Shown here in pieces: positions 34,013-43,439 of a DNA stretch of 64,000 bases. A program made the translations under genes and the position numbers. Within the stretch, counting starts at the first letter, position 1, and every line of letters starts with the position of its first letter. The stretch is from Lachnospiraceae bacterium (GTDB lineage Bacteria > Bacillota > Clostridia > Lachnospirales > Lachnospiraceae), in NCBI GenBank assembly GCA_009774245.1, contig VSNM01000002.1, forward strand, positions 62,001 to 126,000, given 5' to 3'. The notes under the pieces are model-generated. The model searched no databases. It was not told the origin of the DNA and was given only the letters and a program-made list of their open reading frames with translations.

Positions 34013-35011
34013 TCACCAGTAGCATCCTTTTTCCACTGTGCCTGCATTTTGGGGCGTCTCCTCAGCGAGTGCCCTGGTCCATGCGTCATTAAAAAAAGTC
34101 GCGATCTTTGTAGGGTAATTATGTTCCCACCGATATCCTTTGATGCCAAACAACAACTGTGTAGCTCCTCCCAGATGGACAGCCTGCTTCCCTGCATCCT
34201 TCAGCTTAGACGCCAGTGGCATACCGTAGGCACCACATCCTATAATGGCAACGTCGAAGTCGATATCCAACGCCCGCCGATACATATAATCCAGCGCATC
34301 AAACCACGTTTCAAAACGATCATCTTTCTCGCCACATAATGTCTGCACCGCCTTCAATGTTTTTAATTCAAACTTCGGTAATATTTCAGAATCAGGAAAT
34401 ATCAGTTCTCGTTTTTTGTATTGTTCCTGAATCGTTTTCTCAAACGGGTGAATCACCAGCACCTTTTTTCCTGCCAGAGCCGCTGTCCACGGTCTGTTTG
34501 ACGCAAGCCATGGCTCTAATCGAAACAGGAATGTCAGATCCGCATTTGGCGCGAACTCCTCAATCACAAAATCCTCCATATTCAAATGCCACATTGCAAG
34601 CAAATCCGCATTGCCGCCCGCATCGAGAATCAGATTGGCAAATCGTTCCAGATATTGATAATCAACAGGAAAAAAACCTGAATCCTTGCCCAGTCTGGTA
34701 AACCATTTGTCCAGATACGCATCATCATCTCCACTGTGCCCCTTATATTTCACCTTGAGATAACCCACGACTGTCTGAAGCTCCGTATTCCCAAAACGAC
34801 ACGCCATAAAAGGCTTCCCCTCCATGATTCTCTGATATATATAATCATTTGTCTTTGATGACGATAACACCCATTTGTGTGCATAATGCGGCATGACCGG
34901 CTCCCTATGAAAATATTTCACAATTCCATGATGTCTAAGACACTTATTAAAATAGAAGTCTCGCCATTTCCATCGCTTTTCATACCGAATCCACTTTTCT
35001 TCCCTTGTCAT
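34013..35011 (-). CDS. Putative glycosyltransferase, GT-D-fold-like
   Basis: A 332-residue soluble protein. KPFMACRFGNTELQTVVGYL (about 66-85) looks like the RFGxxE motif of the GT-D/DUF1792 group. Near the C-terminus DVAIIGCGAYGMPLASKLKD and QAVHLGGATQLLFGIKG are like the second conserved part. It is therefore related in type to the C-terminal half of the protein at 22406-24070, but the overall similarity is low. Its ATG overlaps the stop of the following-strand neighbour by four bases (gene at 35008), and the two probably act one after the other. Confidence 0.6.
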   Translation of the reverse strand: MTREEKWIRYEKRWKWRDFYFNKCLRHHGIVKYFHREPVMPHYAHKWVLSSSKTNDYIYQRIMEGKPFMACRFGNTELQTVVGYLKVKYKGHSGDDDAYLDKWFTRLGKDSGFFPVDYQYLERFANLILDAGGNADLLAMWHLNMEDFVIEEFAPNADLTFLFRLEPWLASNRPWTAALAGKKVLVIHPFEKTIQEQYKKRELIFPDSEILPKFELKTLKAVQTLCGEKDDRFETWFDALDYMYRRALDIDFDVAIIGCGAYGMPLASKLKDAGKQAVHLGGATQLLFGIKGYRWEHNYPTKIATFFNDAWTRALAEETPQNAGTVEKGCYW

Positions 35012-35835
35012 TCTGCTCCTCCCAACCTGCGTCCGACTTTTTTAACCAATGCTGAAATCCTGCGGACAGCTTTGATTCGCCGAAGCCTGACTTCCAAAAG
35101 GCTGCCCGCATTCAGGCGATGTGAATCAACGATTTGTGGGTAATTGCTCCTCTGCTCTACCTCTGCTTCATAGCTGTTGACTTCTCCAAATTGAGACGGA
35201 TCGCGAAATCTCTTGAATCCATACTTTTTAGACATCAGTGAGATCACAGACTGATCATGCCTGTGATCTGCAAATTCCTTGTAATTTGGCAGCCCCATCT
35301 CATTCGGCTTGTCTGAGATAATGCGGATGTCCTGTGCATACCACAGCACCTCATCGAGATAAGCTTCCACCTCGGGCGCTCTTTTGCAGACAAAATATCC
35401 TCCGATGGATTGTGGTGTATCCGTGTATTTTGGTTCATCGCAGCCAGTCAACACAAATGCATCCCTTTTCGTGTTACACTTTTCCAATCTCTCCTGTTCA
35501 AGTGAAAAAATCATCAAAGACACCTTTTCCCGCTCCATACAGTCAATGAGGTACTGTATTTTGTTGACATAGACAGCACCGGAATCGATATAGATCAGAT
35601 AATCGCCCTCCCCCAGCTCCTCATATGCTCTTCGATAGAAATATGGTTTCCAGAGATAATATCCACCCCCCCTGGGTGTGTCTAAGATTTCCTTATTCCG
35701 TTGACGAAATGTTTCGTCAATATCCTCCGGCCCATACTCGATGACTTTATCAGCCCCCCACTGTCTGGCAGTCCTGCTATTGAGCTTCTGTGCCCTCTGA
35801 AATTTTTTGTCTGCATAATTTACGGCTATAATCAT
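35008..35835 (-). CDS. Putative glycosyltransferase, GT-A-like
   Basis: A 275-residue soluble protein. The N-terminal MIIAVNYADKKFQRAQKLNS, the RGGGYYLWKPYFYRRAYEEL motif and DYLIYIDSGAVYVNKIQYLI (a DxD-like IDSG) resemble small capsule glycosyltransferases with a GT-A fold. Later QSIGGYFVCKRAPE and the DHRHDQSVISLMSKKYG patch are the kind of acidic/His sites that position the sugar donor. I cannot give a CAZy family. The ATG follows AAAAGGG. It overlaps the GT-D-like gene by four bases. Confidence 0.6.
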   Translation of the reverse strand: MIIAVNYADKKFQRAQKLNSRTARQWGADKVIEYGPEDIDETFRQRNKEILDTPRGGGYYLWKPYFYRRAYEELGEGDYLIYIDSGAVYVNKIQYLIDCMEREKVSLMIFSLEQERLEKCNTKRDAFVLTGCDEPKYTDTPQSIGGYFVCKRAPEVEAYLDEVLWYAQDIRIISDKPNEMGLPNYKEFADHRHDQSVISLMSKKYGFKRFRDPSQFGEVNSYEAEVEQRSNYPQIVDSHRLNAGSLLEVRLRRIKAVRRISALVKKVGRRLGGAE

Positions 35836-35847
35836 CTTTTTACCCTT

Positions 35848-37020
35848 TTAGGACTTGTGAACCTGTACATCCTGATAGATACGTTCAAGCTGTTCTGCGA
35901 TCGCCTGTGCGCCAAAACGATCTGCAACAAACTTCCGTATTAATGTTGCATCATACTTTTCTAAATTCTGCAGAATACACTCAAAAGCCTGCTCTAACTT
36001 TTCCGGATCTCCAGCGGGAATCAATATCCCATTCTCCTCTGTCACAAAATCATCCGGTCCGCCATTTGCCACTGCAATTACCGGCTTTCCACACGCCATC
36101 GCTTCTATATAAACAACTCCAAACGTCTCATACCGGCTGGGTAGCACAAACACATCACATCCACGCATCTGGCTGGCAACCTGATCACGACTCAGCTTCC
36201 CTGTCAGTTCCACTGTCTGTTCTATGCCATATTCCCTGCACCATTCTACCACTTTTGAGACTCCCTGTCCACCTCCGCCAATCGTAAGACGCACATTCGG
36301 ATTTTTGGCACTCAAATCCCTCCACGCCCTTAACAGGATATCGATTCCCTTTTTGTACAGCATTGCCTCGTCCACCATATAACATACAGTAAGGAATCGG
36401 ACCGTATCACTTTTTTGAACAGGTTCTACAAGCTCGAACCGGTCACAATCCACAACATTTCCAACAATATCAATATCTGTGCGATATTCCGAGAGCAGCT
36501 TTGCAAACGCGCGGCTTACGCAGATCAACCTTGCGGCTCTGCCAAATACTTCCCGAATCCATATGTTATTTTTATGACCAATTTTATCCCTATGCAGTTG
36601 AAACAGTGTCGCATGCTCAGTTACAATATAAGGAATCCGAGTCCTCTCCGAAAGCTTCATCGCCGCATACCCAGCCCACACACAGCAATGTGCATGGATG
36701 ATGTCAACTTTTTCGTCCGCCAGATATTGATCATAAAGCTGCCCAATGATTTTGGCAAACTGCGTCCGATACCCCTCCATGCCATGTTTTAATGGACAGA
36801 AAATTCGTTTGCGTAAAATTCGCACTCCTTCATCCTCGGATACTGTCTCCTCCTCGTATTCCACATAATCTCTAATACATTTCACGGAATAGGTATCACA
36901 GTACAGAATGCTCACATAATGTCCGCTTTTTTGTAATGCCTTTGCCTGATCGGTAAAAAAACTCCCAAATGTAGGATTTTTTTTCGTCTGAAAAAAAGCA
37001 GGTATTATTACAATATTCAT
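35848..37020 (-). CDS. Glycosyltransferase, GT4 family
   Basis: A 390-residue GT-B enzyme. The acceptor domain starts MNIVIIPAFFQTKKNPTFGS and contains DIIHAHCCVWAGYAAMKLSE and IPYIVTEHATLF. The donor domain has VRLTIGGGGQGVSKV and VFVLPSRYETFGVVYIEAMA, followed by CGKPVIAVANGGP, which is the EX7E site. It resembles the group-1 capsule transferases that use UDP- or GDP-sugars. GAGGGG lies at the right distance from the ATG. About 95 bases without a feature separate it from the gene at 37115. Confidence 0.88.
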   Translation of the reverse strand: MNIVIIPAFFQTKKNPTFGSFFTDQAKALQKSGHYVSILYCDTYSVKCIRDYVEYEEETVSEDEGVRILRKRIFCPLKHGMEGYRTQFAKIIGQLYDQYLADEKVDIIHAHCCVWAGYAAMKLSERTRIPYIVTEHATLFQLHRDKIGHKNNIWIREVFGRAARLICVSRAFAKLLSEYRTDIDIVGNVVDCDRFELVEPVQKSDTVRFLTVCYMVDEAMLYKKGIDILLRAWRDLSAKNPNVRLTIGGGGQGVSKVVEWCREYGIEQTVELTGKLSRDQVASQMRGCDVFVLPSRYETFGVVYIEAMACGKPVIAVANGGPDDFVTEENGILIPAGDPEKLEQAFECILQNLEKYDATLIRKFVADRFGAQAIAEQLERIYQDVQVHKS

Positions 37021-37114
37021 AGCCCCTCTATATTTATCCTCTTATAACTATCCTCTATTTTTCCCAAAAGCGACCGCACACGCATCAAATTACGTTAAGA
37101 TATTTCTCTTTCTC

Positions 37115-37936
37115 TCAAATACGCTCATCCGCAGCCTTAATCCAATACCTGCACTGCTTCACAGCCTCCCATCCCATGCCGTTCTGCCACATGTACCAGA
37201 ACTTTTTCTTAAAAAAGAGCTTCCTTTCGGTCTTTTTCAGGTTTGACAGGCCGGATGCCGTCACGGACTTATCCGACATGCGGTACCATACAAGCTGCCT
37301 GTCCAGCAGCCCGAACCGATAGCCCGCGTGCATCGCTGTCAGATTCATCGGATAATCCTCAAACCACCGGTAACGCTCATCGTAGCCTCCGACCTTTCGG
37401 ATAAAGTCCATCGTATAAAAAGTGGCGGATGGTGCCACAATCCTGTTCTGAATCAATAACAGTCTGTATTGTTCCCGATAATCCTTCTGCGCAAATTCAT
37501 AACACCTGTCACAATATTCCTGCACATCCGGATAGACCGTATCCGGATTCCTGTCGTTAAACAGCCGCACCCTCGCGATCGGAAATGCGCCCGGATTCTC
37601 CTCACAAAACTGGACATAGCGCTCGATGGCGTCCGCGGTCAGATAGTCGTCGCCCGCAATCCCCTTGTAGTATACGCCCTCTGCCGCTTTAAGCCCTCTG
37701 TTGATATTCGCGGGGAGCCCTGTGTTCCTGTCTGATGTGACCAGTTTGATCGCTGTCAGGATTCCTTCATTCTCCGCAATCCACTCCTGAACCACCTGCA
37801 CTGTATTGTCGGGGGAACAGTCATCTGTGATGATCAGTTCTATATTTGGATAAGTCTGACTTTTGATGCTGTCAAGCGTCTCAACGATCGTCTCAGCCGA
37901 CCGGTACGACAGCACGATTACACTTACCAGTTTCAT
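37115..37936 (-). CDS. Glycosyltransferase, GT2 family
   Basis: A 273-residue GT-A enzyme with MKLVSVIVLSYRSAETIVET, ELIITDDCSPDNTVQVVQEW, the donor-binding GIAGDDYL in place of a strict DxD, and ERYRWFEDYPMNLTAMHAGY as the catalytic acidic region. It acts on the cytoplasmic face, on an unknown acceptor. Only three bases separate its start from the stop of the Wzy-like gene, so the two are made together. Confidence 0.87.
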   Translation of the reverse strand: MKLVSVIVLSYRSAETIVETLDSIKSQTYPNIELIITDDCSPDNTVQVVQEWIAENEGILTAIKLVTSDRNTGLPANINRGLKAAEGVYYKGIAGDDYLTADAIERYVQFCEENPGAFPIARVRLFNDRNPDTVYPDVQEYCDRCYEFAQKDYREQYRLLLIQNRIVAPSATFYTMDFIRKVGGYDERYRWFEDYPMNLTAMHAGYRFGLLDRQLVWYRMSDKSVTASGLSNLKKTERKLFFKKKFWYMWQNGMGWEAVKQCRYWIKAADERI

Positions 37937-37939
37937 TTC

Positions 37940-39109
37940 CTATACCTTTCCCAGCAGCTTTCCAGCCTGCCAAAAATACCCCGCATATGCGTTCTCTTTC
38001 TCAAACGGCCGGTACCAGTAATATCCCATCAGCACCAGCAGATAATTTCTCAGCAGATAGACGGAAATAAAATGCGCCTCCATCAGATTATAGACTGAGA
38101 AGGACACCAGCATCGCAAACAGGGCATAGTCCTTTTCCCTATAACTCTGGTACAGTAAGTACATATTCATCCCGACATAGAGGATTCCGGGAATAATCCC
38201 ATACCAGTAAAACAGCCTGACAAATCCGGCGTCGAAATACGCTGTGTTTTCCGGCGCGGCAAACAGTTTCCAGTTCTCAAGCCTTGCCGCCTCGATCGCA
38301 TAACAGCTCTGGTATCTGCCGTTTAGGAGCTGATCAAGCCTGTGCATCAGGCTGTCTGTTGTAAAATACGTATTCTCCACATGAGAGCCGACCATCGCGA
38401 ACACGACACAGCCCAGCACAACTGCGGCTCCTATGATATAAATGCCTATACTTTCCCTGCATTTCTTACTGTACCACATCACAAAGACCAATGCAACAAA
38501 GAATGCCCATACCATAACACCCGTTCTTGAATCTGTGAGCGCATATACCGCGAAGTCCAGCGCCATAAATACTGCAAAGTGATACCATCTGAGCTGATCT
38601 GCATAGCTGTATACACCCAGCACGACCAGCATCCAGATCATGCAATGCAGGGCGTTTGGATGTCCCATTCCGAGCACATACCGCGTCTCCTCAAACGCCC
38701 TTCCATAATCAGCCGTGACAGAGATTTTCCCATATATTCCTGTCACCGATAAAAGAATGAGTGCGACGCAGCCCGCCAGCGTCACCCAGAATACCGCCTT
38801 CATAACCTTCCTGATGTCCATTCCCTTGCACGCTGCGATCAGGGCGACCACACGCACCGCCTCGTCCCGCTCATTGACCAGATAGGACGCCGACATGATG
38901 ACGCCAAACAGCAGGATGCACAGCCACTCCTTCGCCGAGTACCTTGTCATCGCGATCTTGGTACAAAATAACAGAAACGTCAGGCGAAACATCTGGCTTT
39001 CCAGCGGATTTGTATATGCGCTCTTGTCAATGATCACAAGGATTAGTTCTATCATCAGCCCAAGCCAGAAGCAGGCCTCGCCTATTTTTTTCATTTGGTT
39101 ATCTCTCAT
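37940..39109 (-). CDS. Wzy-like polysaccharide polymerase / O-antigen ligase-type membrane protein
   Basis: A 389-residue protein with ten or more membrane helices. A large outer loop near 240-300 includes DQLLNGRYQSCYAIEAARLE, and the helices contain FAVYALTDSRTGVMVWAFF, a stretch common in polymerases of capsule and O-antigen repeats. Such polymerases join lipid-linked repeat units outside the membrane after flipping. Sequence conservation in this family is very low, so the call rests on layout and position. The ATG at 39107-39109 overlaps the previous stop (ATGA). The 57 codons before it belong to a frame inside the neighbour. Confidence 0.7.
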   Translation of the reverse strand: MRDNQMKKIGEACFWLGLMIELILVIIDKSAYTNPLESQMFRLTFLLFCTKIAMTRYSAKEWLCILLFGVIMSASYLVNERDEAVRVVALIAACKGMDIRKVMKAVFWVTLAGCVALILLSVTGIYGKISVTADYGRAFEETRYVLGMGHPNALHCMIWMLVVLGVYSYADQLRWYHFAVFMALDFAVYALTDSRTGVMVWAFFVALVFVMWYSKKCRESIGIYIIGAAVVLGCVVFAMVGSHVENTYFTTDSLMHRLDQLLNGRYQSCYAIEAARLENWKLFAAPENTAYFDAGFVRLFYWYGIIPGILYVGMNMYLLYQSYREKDYALFAMLVSFSVYNLMEAHFISVYLLRNYLLVLMGYYWYRPFEKENAYAGYFWQAGKLLGKV

Positions 39110-40035
39110 TGCGCATCCCCTTTTTTTCGAAACCGGTTCTGCACGAAACATCTCACGGTCGCCTCCTGCTCCGCGATCCACCCGCGCGTCCACATCCCCC
39201 TGCTGATGCCCAGCGCCCTTGCCTCCCGAAATCCCATATGATATTTCAGTATAAATTTTTTCGTAAAATATGCCCTGCACGCTGCGCTCTCCTGCAGCCG
39301 GTACTTCGTGTACATATACCTGTAGTCATTGTAAATGCGCATATCCCGCTCGGAAAAGCTCTCCGTGTACTGTTTTTCGTGAACCCCGATCGAGACGAGC
39401 GGCTTCCTCGTATACGCAAAAGCGGGACTCTGCTCCAGCAGATCAAAATAGAGAAACATGTCCGACGCCCAGTTGCTCTGCTCGTCAAAAAGCGTCAGTT
39501 TACTGCCCCTGCGGTAGATCACGGAGCTCGGCGCGCCGATCTGGTTGCCGAGGAACAGGTTCCGGTAATCGCTCCCCAGCCTGTCTATAAAACCATCCTC
39601 CGCGCAGCGGTCATAATATCCCCCGTGATGCCCTGAGGCCACATGATGCATCGCGCCAATGTCCTGCCCGTCAAGCATCACCTGCCTGCTGCCGGAAAAC
39701 GCGAACATTGCATCGGGCCTGCTCTCAAGAAGCGACACATATTCGCCAAGACTCGTACTGTCTGTGAACCAGTCATCGCTGAACATGATCTTAATGTACT
39801 CACCCTCCGCCATCCTGATTGCCACATTCCAGTTATAGATATGGCCATATGGTTTCTGATTGTGCTGATAGTGAACCTGCGGATAGCGCTGCCGCACAAG
39901 CTCCTGCGTCTCGTCGTCTGTCGAGTCGTCCGACAGATTGACCTCGAAGTCTGTGTACTCCTGACTGTATATTGATTGTAACAGACGCGCCACCTCGTCC
40001 GCATTATTATAACAGGGAATGCATATCGAAACCAT
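39106..40035 (-). CDS. Glycosyltransferase, GT2 family
   Basis: A 309-residue GT-A enzyme: MVSICIPCYNNADEVARLLQ, FEVNLSDDSTDDETQELVRQ, EYIKIMFSDDWFT (DxD-like SDD) and the C-terminal region with NWASDMFLYFDLLEQSP. GGAGATGGAATACA precedes the ATG. A 37-base gap without a terminator separates it from the GT17-like gene, and it overlaps the Wzy-like gene by four bases. Confidence 0.87.
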   Translation of the reverse strand: MVSICIPCYNNADEVARLLQSIYSQEYTDFEVNLSDDSTDDETQELVRQRYPQVHYQHNQKPYGHIYNWNVAIRMAEGEYIKIMFSDDWFTDSTSLGEYVSLLESRPDAMFAFSGSRQVMLDGQDIGAMHHVASGHHGGYYDRCAEDGFIDRLGSDYRNLFLGNQIGAPSSVIYRRGSKLTLFDEQSNWASDMFLYFDLLEQSPAFAYTRKPLVSIGVHEKQYTESFSERDMRIYNDYRYMYTKYRLQESAACRAYFTKKFILKYHMGFREARALGISRGMWTRGWIAEQEATVRCFVQNRFRKKGDAQ

Positions 40036-40072
40036 TGTATTCCATCTCCAAATCTATCTCTAAACCTATCTC

Positions 40073-41032
40073 TTATCTCTTTAAAATTGCTCTTCCCGCG
40101 CGCTTGACTGCCACAAGAATCTGATAACATGCGTTTTTCACCGCAACCTTCGCCCTGCGGAGCGCCTTTCTTACTCCTTTTTCCTCATGCATGATGAGGA
40201 AATCCAGCTCCTCCTGATGCTCCCTGATATATGCCGGAAAGCTCTCGTCAATCTCGCACCGGACGAATTTCGCGTTTCTGCCAAAGATATCTTTGCCATC
40301 CTTGATCTGGTCTGTCACATTTGATAACACATGCTTCGAATTGTATTCCTGGTGGGCTGCCGATATGACCTTCTCCTGCACGCGCCTGCGGATATCCTTC
40401 TCGCCGTGGCCGCCCATATATCCGAAATGCCATCCGCCGTCCGCCACACGGATTCCAATCTCCTTGCGCTCGGGAAACCGCAGCTCCCCGAGGAGCAGAT
40501 TTTGTTCCTTTAAGAGCTTGTAACTGAGCATCTTCGTCCCAATCCACTTCCTGTGCTCCACGCCCTCAAACTCCCCCGCGTAGGACACCAGATTTCCGGA
40601 TACCTCCTCCATATTGAGATAACAGTAAAACAGCCTTTGTGCAAAGTGATAAATCCTGTCCTCCCGGAAATCCTGCAGAATTTCCCGTATCTTATCAGGA
40701 TTTGGTATCTCGTCAAGATCGCTGAATATCACAATGTCCTCGTCCGTGCAGTCCCGTAATCCCCTGGTCACCGCGTTTTTCTGAAATGTATCCCTCTCAT
40801 GCGTGCCCCATCTGTCCCCCTTTGGCGTGTCATCCACCACGACATGGATGATCTTGTCCGCAAACGCGGCGAACATTTCCTTGTTCTCCTCATAGTACAG
40901 CGGCTTTTTCAGTCCGGAGAAGGTCTCTGTCGCCTCGCTGATGACAAATCTGTCCACCACAGAATCAAGCACATTCAGCCTGATCTTCAAAATATCCAAT
41001 TCATTAAAAAACTGAAAACAGTCATAAACCAT
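40073..41032 (-). CDS. Glycosyltransferase, GT17-like (MGAT3-type)
   Basis: A 319-residue soluble protein that opens MVYDCFQFFNELDILKIRLN, then VLDSVVDRFVISEATETFSG and KKPLYYEE. This is the pattern of GT17, the family of eukaryotic bisecting N-acetylglucosaminyltransferase and its bacterial relatives. The DEDIVIFSDLDEIPNPDKI stretch holds the acidic donor site. GWHFGYMGGHGEKDIRRRVQ is the expected second conserved block. A beta-linked GlcNAc transfer is the family's known reaction; in this locus the sugar is not known. It begins five bases after the stop of the large membrane-protein gene. Confidence 0.82.
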   Translation of the reverse strand: MVYDCFQFFNELDILKIRLNVLDSVVDRFVISEATETFSGLKKPLYYEENKEMFAAFADKIIHVVVDDTPKGDRWGTHERDTFQKNAVTRGLRDCTDEDIVIFSDLDEIPNPDKIREILQDFREDRIYHFAQRLFYCYLNMEEVSGNLVSYAGEFEGVEHRKWIGTKMLSYKLLKEQNLLLGELRFPERKEIGIRVADGGWHFGYMGGHGEKDIRRRVQEKVISAAHQEYNSKHVLSNVTDQIKDGKDIFGRNAKFVRCEIDESFPAYIREHQEELDFLIMHEEKGVRKALRRAKVAVKNACYQILVAVKRAGRAILKR

Positions 41033-41037
41033 CCCTG

Positions 41038-43374
41038 TCAGGCCTCCTCCCTCTTTCGCTTCCTGCTGTCAAGCACAATCACCGCCGCAGTCAGGAGCAC
41101 GGAAACTGCCGAGACAGCGTATGCGAGCTTCCATGACAGCGGAAACTCATACGCGACGCGGATACTGCCCTCAAAATGCGCAGGTACCGCGATACTCACC
41201 CGGTTGTCCGTGCCGTTCATGATGCCGAATTCACTGCCTGTCCCGAGATCCCTCGCATGATAATTGTCATAATTCATCAGCGGTATCTCGACGGCCATCT
41301 CCGTATCCGCCGTATTACTGCAGCGAAACGTCGTGACGCCGCCCTCGTATTGGTAATCCGATACTGTGACAAAATCAGGATTCATATTGACATTGCGCCA
41401 GCGCAGATTCCCCTCTATCGTGTTGTGAATGATGTATTCCCCGCTGCTGATCGCCTGCAGGACATCCGCGTCGCCATAAACCCGCTCGATATTGATGCTA
41501 TTCGTGAAAGTAGCCATGAACAGGCTGTTTGCGAGAATCGTGACCACACAGAGCACACTCCCCAACACCTGCATATAGCGCGTGCCCTTCATCTCCCGCA
41601 CCAACAAGAGCCCTATGACCGTCGCCACCGCCGCAAAGATCGTCGCCATGGACAGATACCGCCATGGAAACTGTACGATACACAGCACCTTGGCAAGCAG
41701 CTTACTCGCGTTTTCAAGGCTGTCCCACGGGAAAAAGCGCATCGATAAGATAACACTTGCAATCGTAAATACCGTGCACCAGACGCCGACCTTGACCGTG
41801 CCGCTTTTTCTCGTTCCCTGCTCATTCTGGACACAGCGGCAGACGACAAAGATGATCACGCCAAATACCAGGGCAATCCCCAGTGACAGCGGCATCTCCG
41901 AACTCATCCACCTGCGGCTGTCGCCCGAGGAAACCTGAAACGCGCTGAATACCTGCTGCAGATAGGTTCCGTGCACCTGTATGTGATTGACCGGCTCATT
42001 GTTTACCCTGATATTCATCTGCATGGAATCCAGAAACGGGAGGATAAACGCCATATTGACGCATAACGTGAGCACCGCGGCCTTCACAAGTGTCAGAAAC
42101 CGCCTTCGCTGAAATGTTTTCTTATAATTGACGAGGCACACCACCGCGATAAACATGGCTGACAGCTCACAGGAGAGCACATGGCTCTCGATCAGCCCGC
42201 CAAGCCCTATGACAATCGGCAGGTAATCCCTGATTCCCAGTTCCTTCTCGTCCTTCGTGTAGACGCGCACAAAGCCGTATACGATCAGCGGGAAAAACGC
42301 CATCGCCGTATACTCGCCGACCGCGGCCCGAATGTACACGTTCGTGATGCGGTATGCCGACAACAGATAGATCAGCGCGCCTACTGCGGCGATCTGATTG
42401 TCCCGCACGATTCCCCGAAAGCTGTAGTACGCAATTCCGCAAGTCATGATATTCACAAGAATCCCATAAATCTGATAACAGATCTGTATCGGAACACCCA
42501 GGTTGTACAGGACTGCGGGGACATACAGAAACAGCTGGCTGTAAAACAACGGCGAGGCATAACCATAGCCGTTTAACACCTCCGTCTGAATCGGCACAAA
42601 GATGTGGCCTGCCTCCAGTCCGTTTGCAAGAGCCATAATCCTGTTCAGGTGAAAATCCAGATCATGCCCCCAGAACAGAAAGTCCGTAAGCAGCGGCAGA
42701 CTCGCATAAAAGGACGCGAATATCAGAATTGCCGCCACCGGTTTATTTGCCGCCTTCTTGCTAATAAAAAAATATCCATATATCAGATCGACGGTCAGAA
42801 AGCCAAGGAGCCATGCCAGAAGCTTCATCAGACGCCACATGGGAAGCTCACGCACCACGATCCTGTCAACCCGCAGCTCGCCCACGCCGTAGAAATTCAC
42901 CATGAGCTGGAGCCCCTCCTCGCCGCCGATATCGCGAATCCACAGGCGCGTGCTCTGATGCGTATGCCCATCCTGGAATCTGAGCTCATTGTAGCAGAGC
43001 CAGTCGTCTGTGAGCTTCGACCGGATGATCTGCAAAGCTCCCGTGCCATCCTCACAGTTGCCGCCCACCTCCGTATCATACAGGAGAGACCAGTAATCCA
43101 TGGAGACCTCGTACATCCCATCGCTCAAATCAAATTCCGTTCCGGCAATCCATCTTCCGAAAGTCTCCTCGTCATTTCTGCCAGAGATGTAAAATGAATT
43201 GTCCTCATTGACAACCACTGCTTCGTCCTTTATATTGAGATTTCCCGCATCGAACTCCATCTCCACGGCTCTTCCAAAGAGACCTGCAAACGCAAAGCAC
43301 AGTATCAGAGCCTGAAACAGTACAAAAACGCTAAATCCCTTATATTCCAAAATAAATTGTCTGAGCTTCCCCAT
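41038..43374 (-). CDS. Large membrane protein, PTPS-related / YfhO-like GT-C candidate
   Basis: A 778-residue protein. It has a short N-terminal anchor and a large outer beta-rich region (about 40-180). About twelve helices follow, and a second outer domain forms the C-terminal 130 residues before the last helix. The motif WGHDLDFHLNRIMALANGLE after the first helix of the core is the DxxFHLxRI mark of the 6-pyruvoyl-tetrahydropterin-synthase-related membrane proteins. Those proteins resemble GT-C enzymes and YfhO, a lipoteichoic-acid glycosylation protein. The start is uncertain: the ATG at 43372-43374 or a GTG nine codons earlier. Confidence 0.72.
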   Translation of the reverse strand: MGKLRQFILEYKGFSVFVLFQALILCFAFAGLFGRAVEMEFDAGNLNIKDEAVVVNEDNSFYISGRNDEETFGRWIAGTEFDLSDGMYEVSMDYWSLLYDTEVGGNCEDGTGALQIIRSKLTDDWLCYNELRFQDGHTHQSTRLWIRDIGGEEGLQLMVNFYGVGELRVDRIVVRELPMWRLMKLLAWLLGFLTVDLIYGYFFISKKAANKPVAAILIFASFYASLPLLTDFLFWGHDLDFHLNRIMALANGLEAGHIFVPIQTEVLNGYGYASPLFYSQLFLYVPAVLYNLGVPIQICYQIYGILVNIMTCGIAYYSFRGIVRDNQIAAVGALIYLLSAYRITNVYIRAAVGEYTAMAFFPLIVYGFVRVYTKDEKELGIRDYLPIVIGLGGLIESHVLSCELSAMFIAVVCLVNYKKTFQRRRFLTLVKAAVLTLCVNMAFILPFLDSMQMNIRVNNEPVNHIQVHGTYLQQVFSAFQVSSGDSRRWMSSEMPLSLGIALVFGVIIFVVCRCVQNEQGTRKSGTVKVGVWCTVFTIASVILSMRFFPWDSLENASKLLAKVLCIVQFPWRYLSMATIFAAVATVIGLLLVREMKGTRYMQVLGSVLCVVTILANSLFMATFTNSINIERVYGDADVLQAISSGEYIIHNTIEGNLRWRNVNMNPDFVTVSDYQYEGGVTTFRCSNTADTEMAVEIPLMNYDNYHARDLGTGSEFGIMNGTDNRVSIAVPAHFEGSIRVAYEFPLSWKLAYAVSAVSVLLTAAVIVLDSRKRKREEA

Positions 43375-43439
43375 TGACACACTCTTCACCTTCAACCGCA
43401 CCTCTCTGATCTTCCTTATCTGTCATCTGATCTGTAATT

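Noticed and set aside
34870..34890. TGTGTGCATAATG resembling the end of the interspersed repeat
   Set aside because: It encodes conserved-looking residues of the GT-D-like protein (HYAHK) and no other block of the repeat is present.
38938..39280. Longer N-terminus for the Wzy-like protein
   Set aside because: The first 57 codons run inside the upstream glycosyltransferase gene and are Gly/Asp/Arg-rich. The ATG at 39109 forms a normal ATGA overlap.
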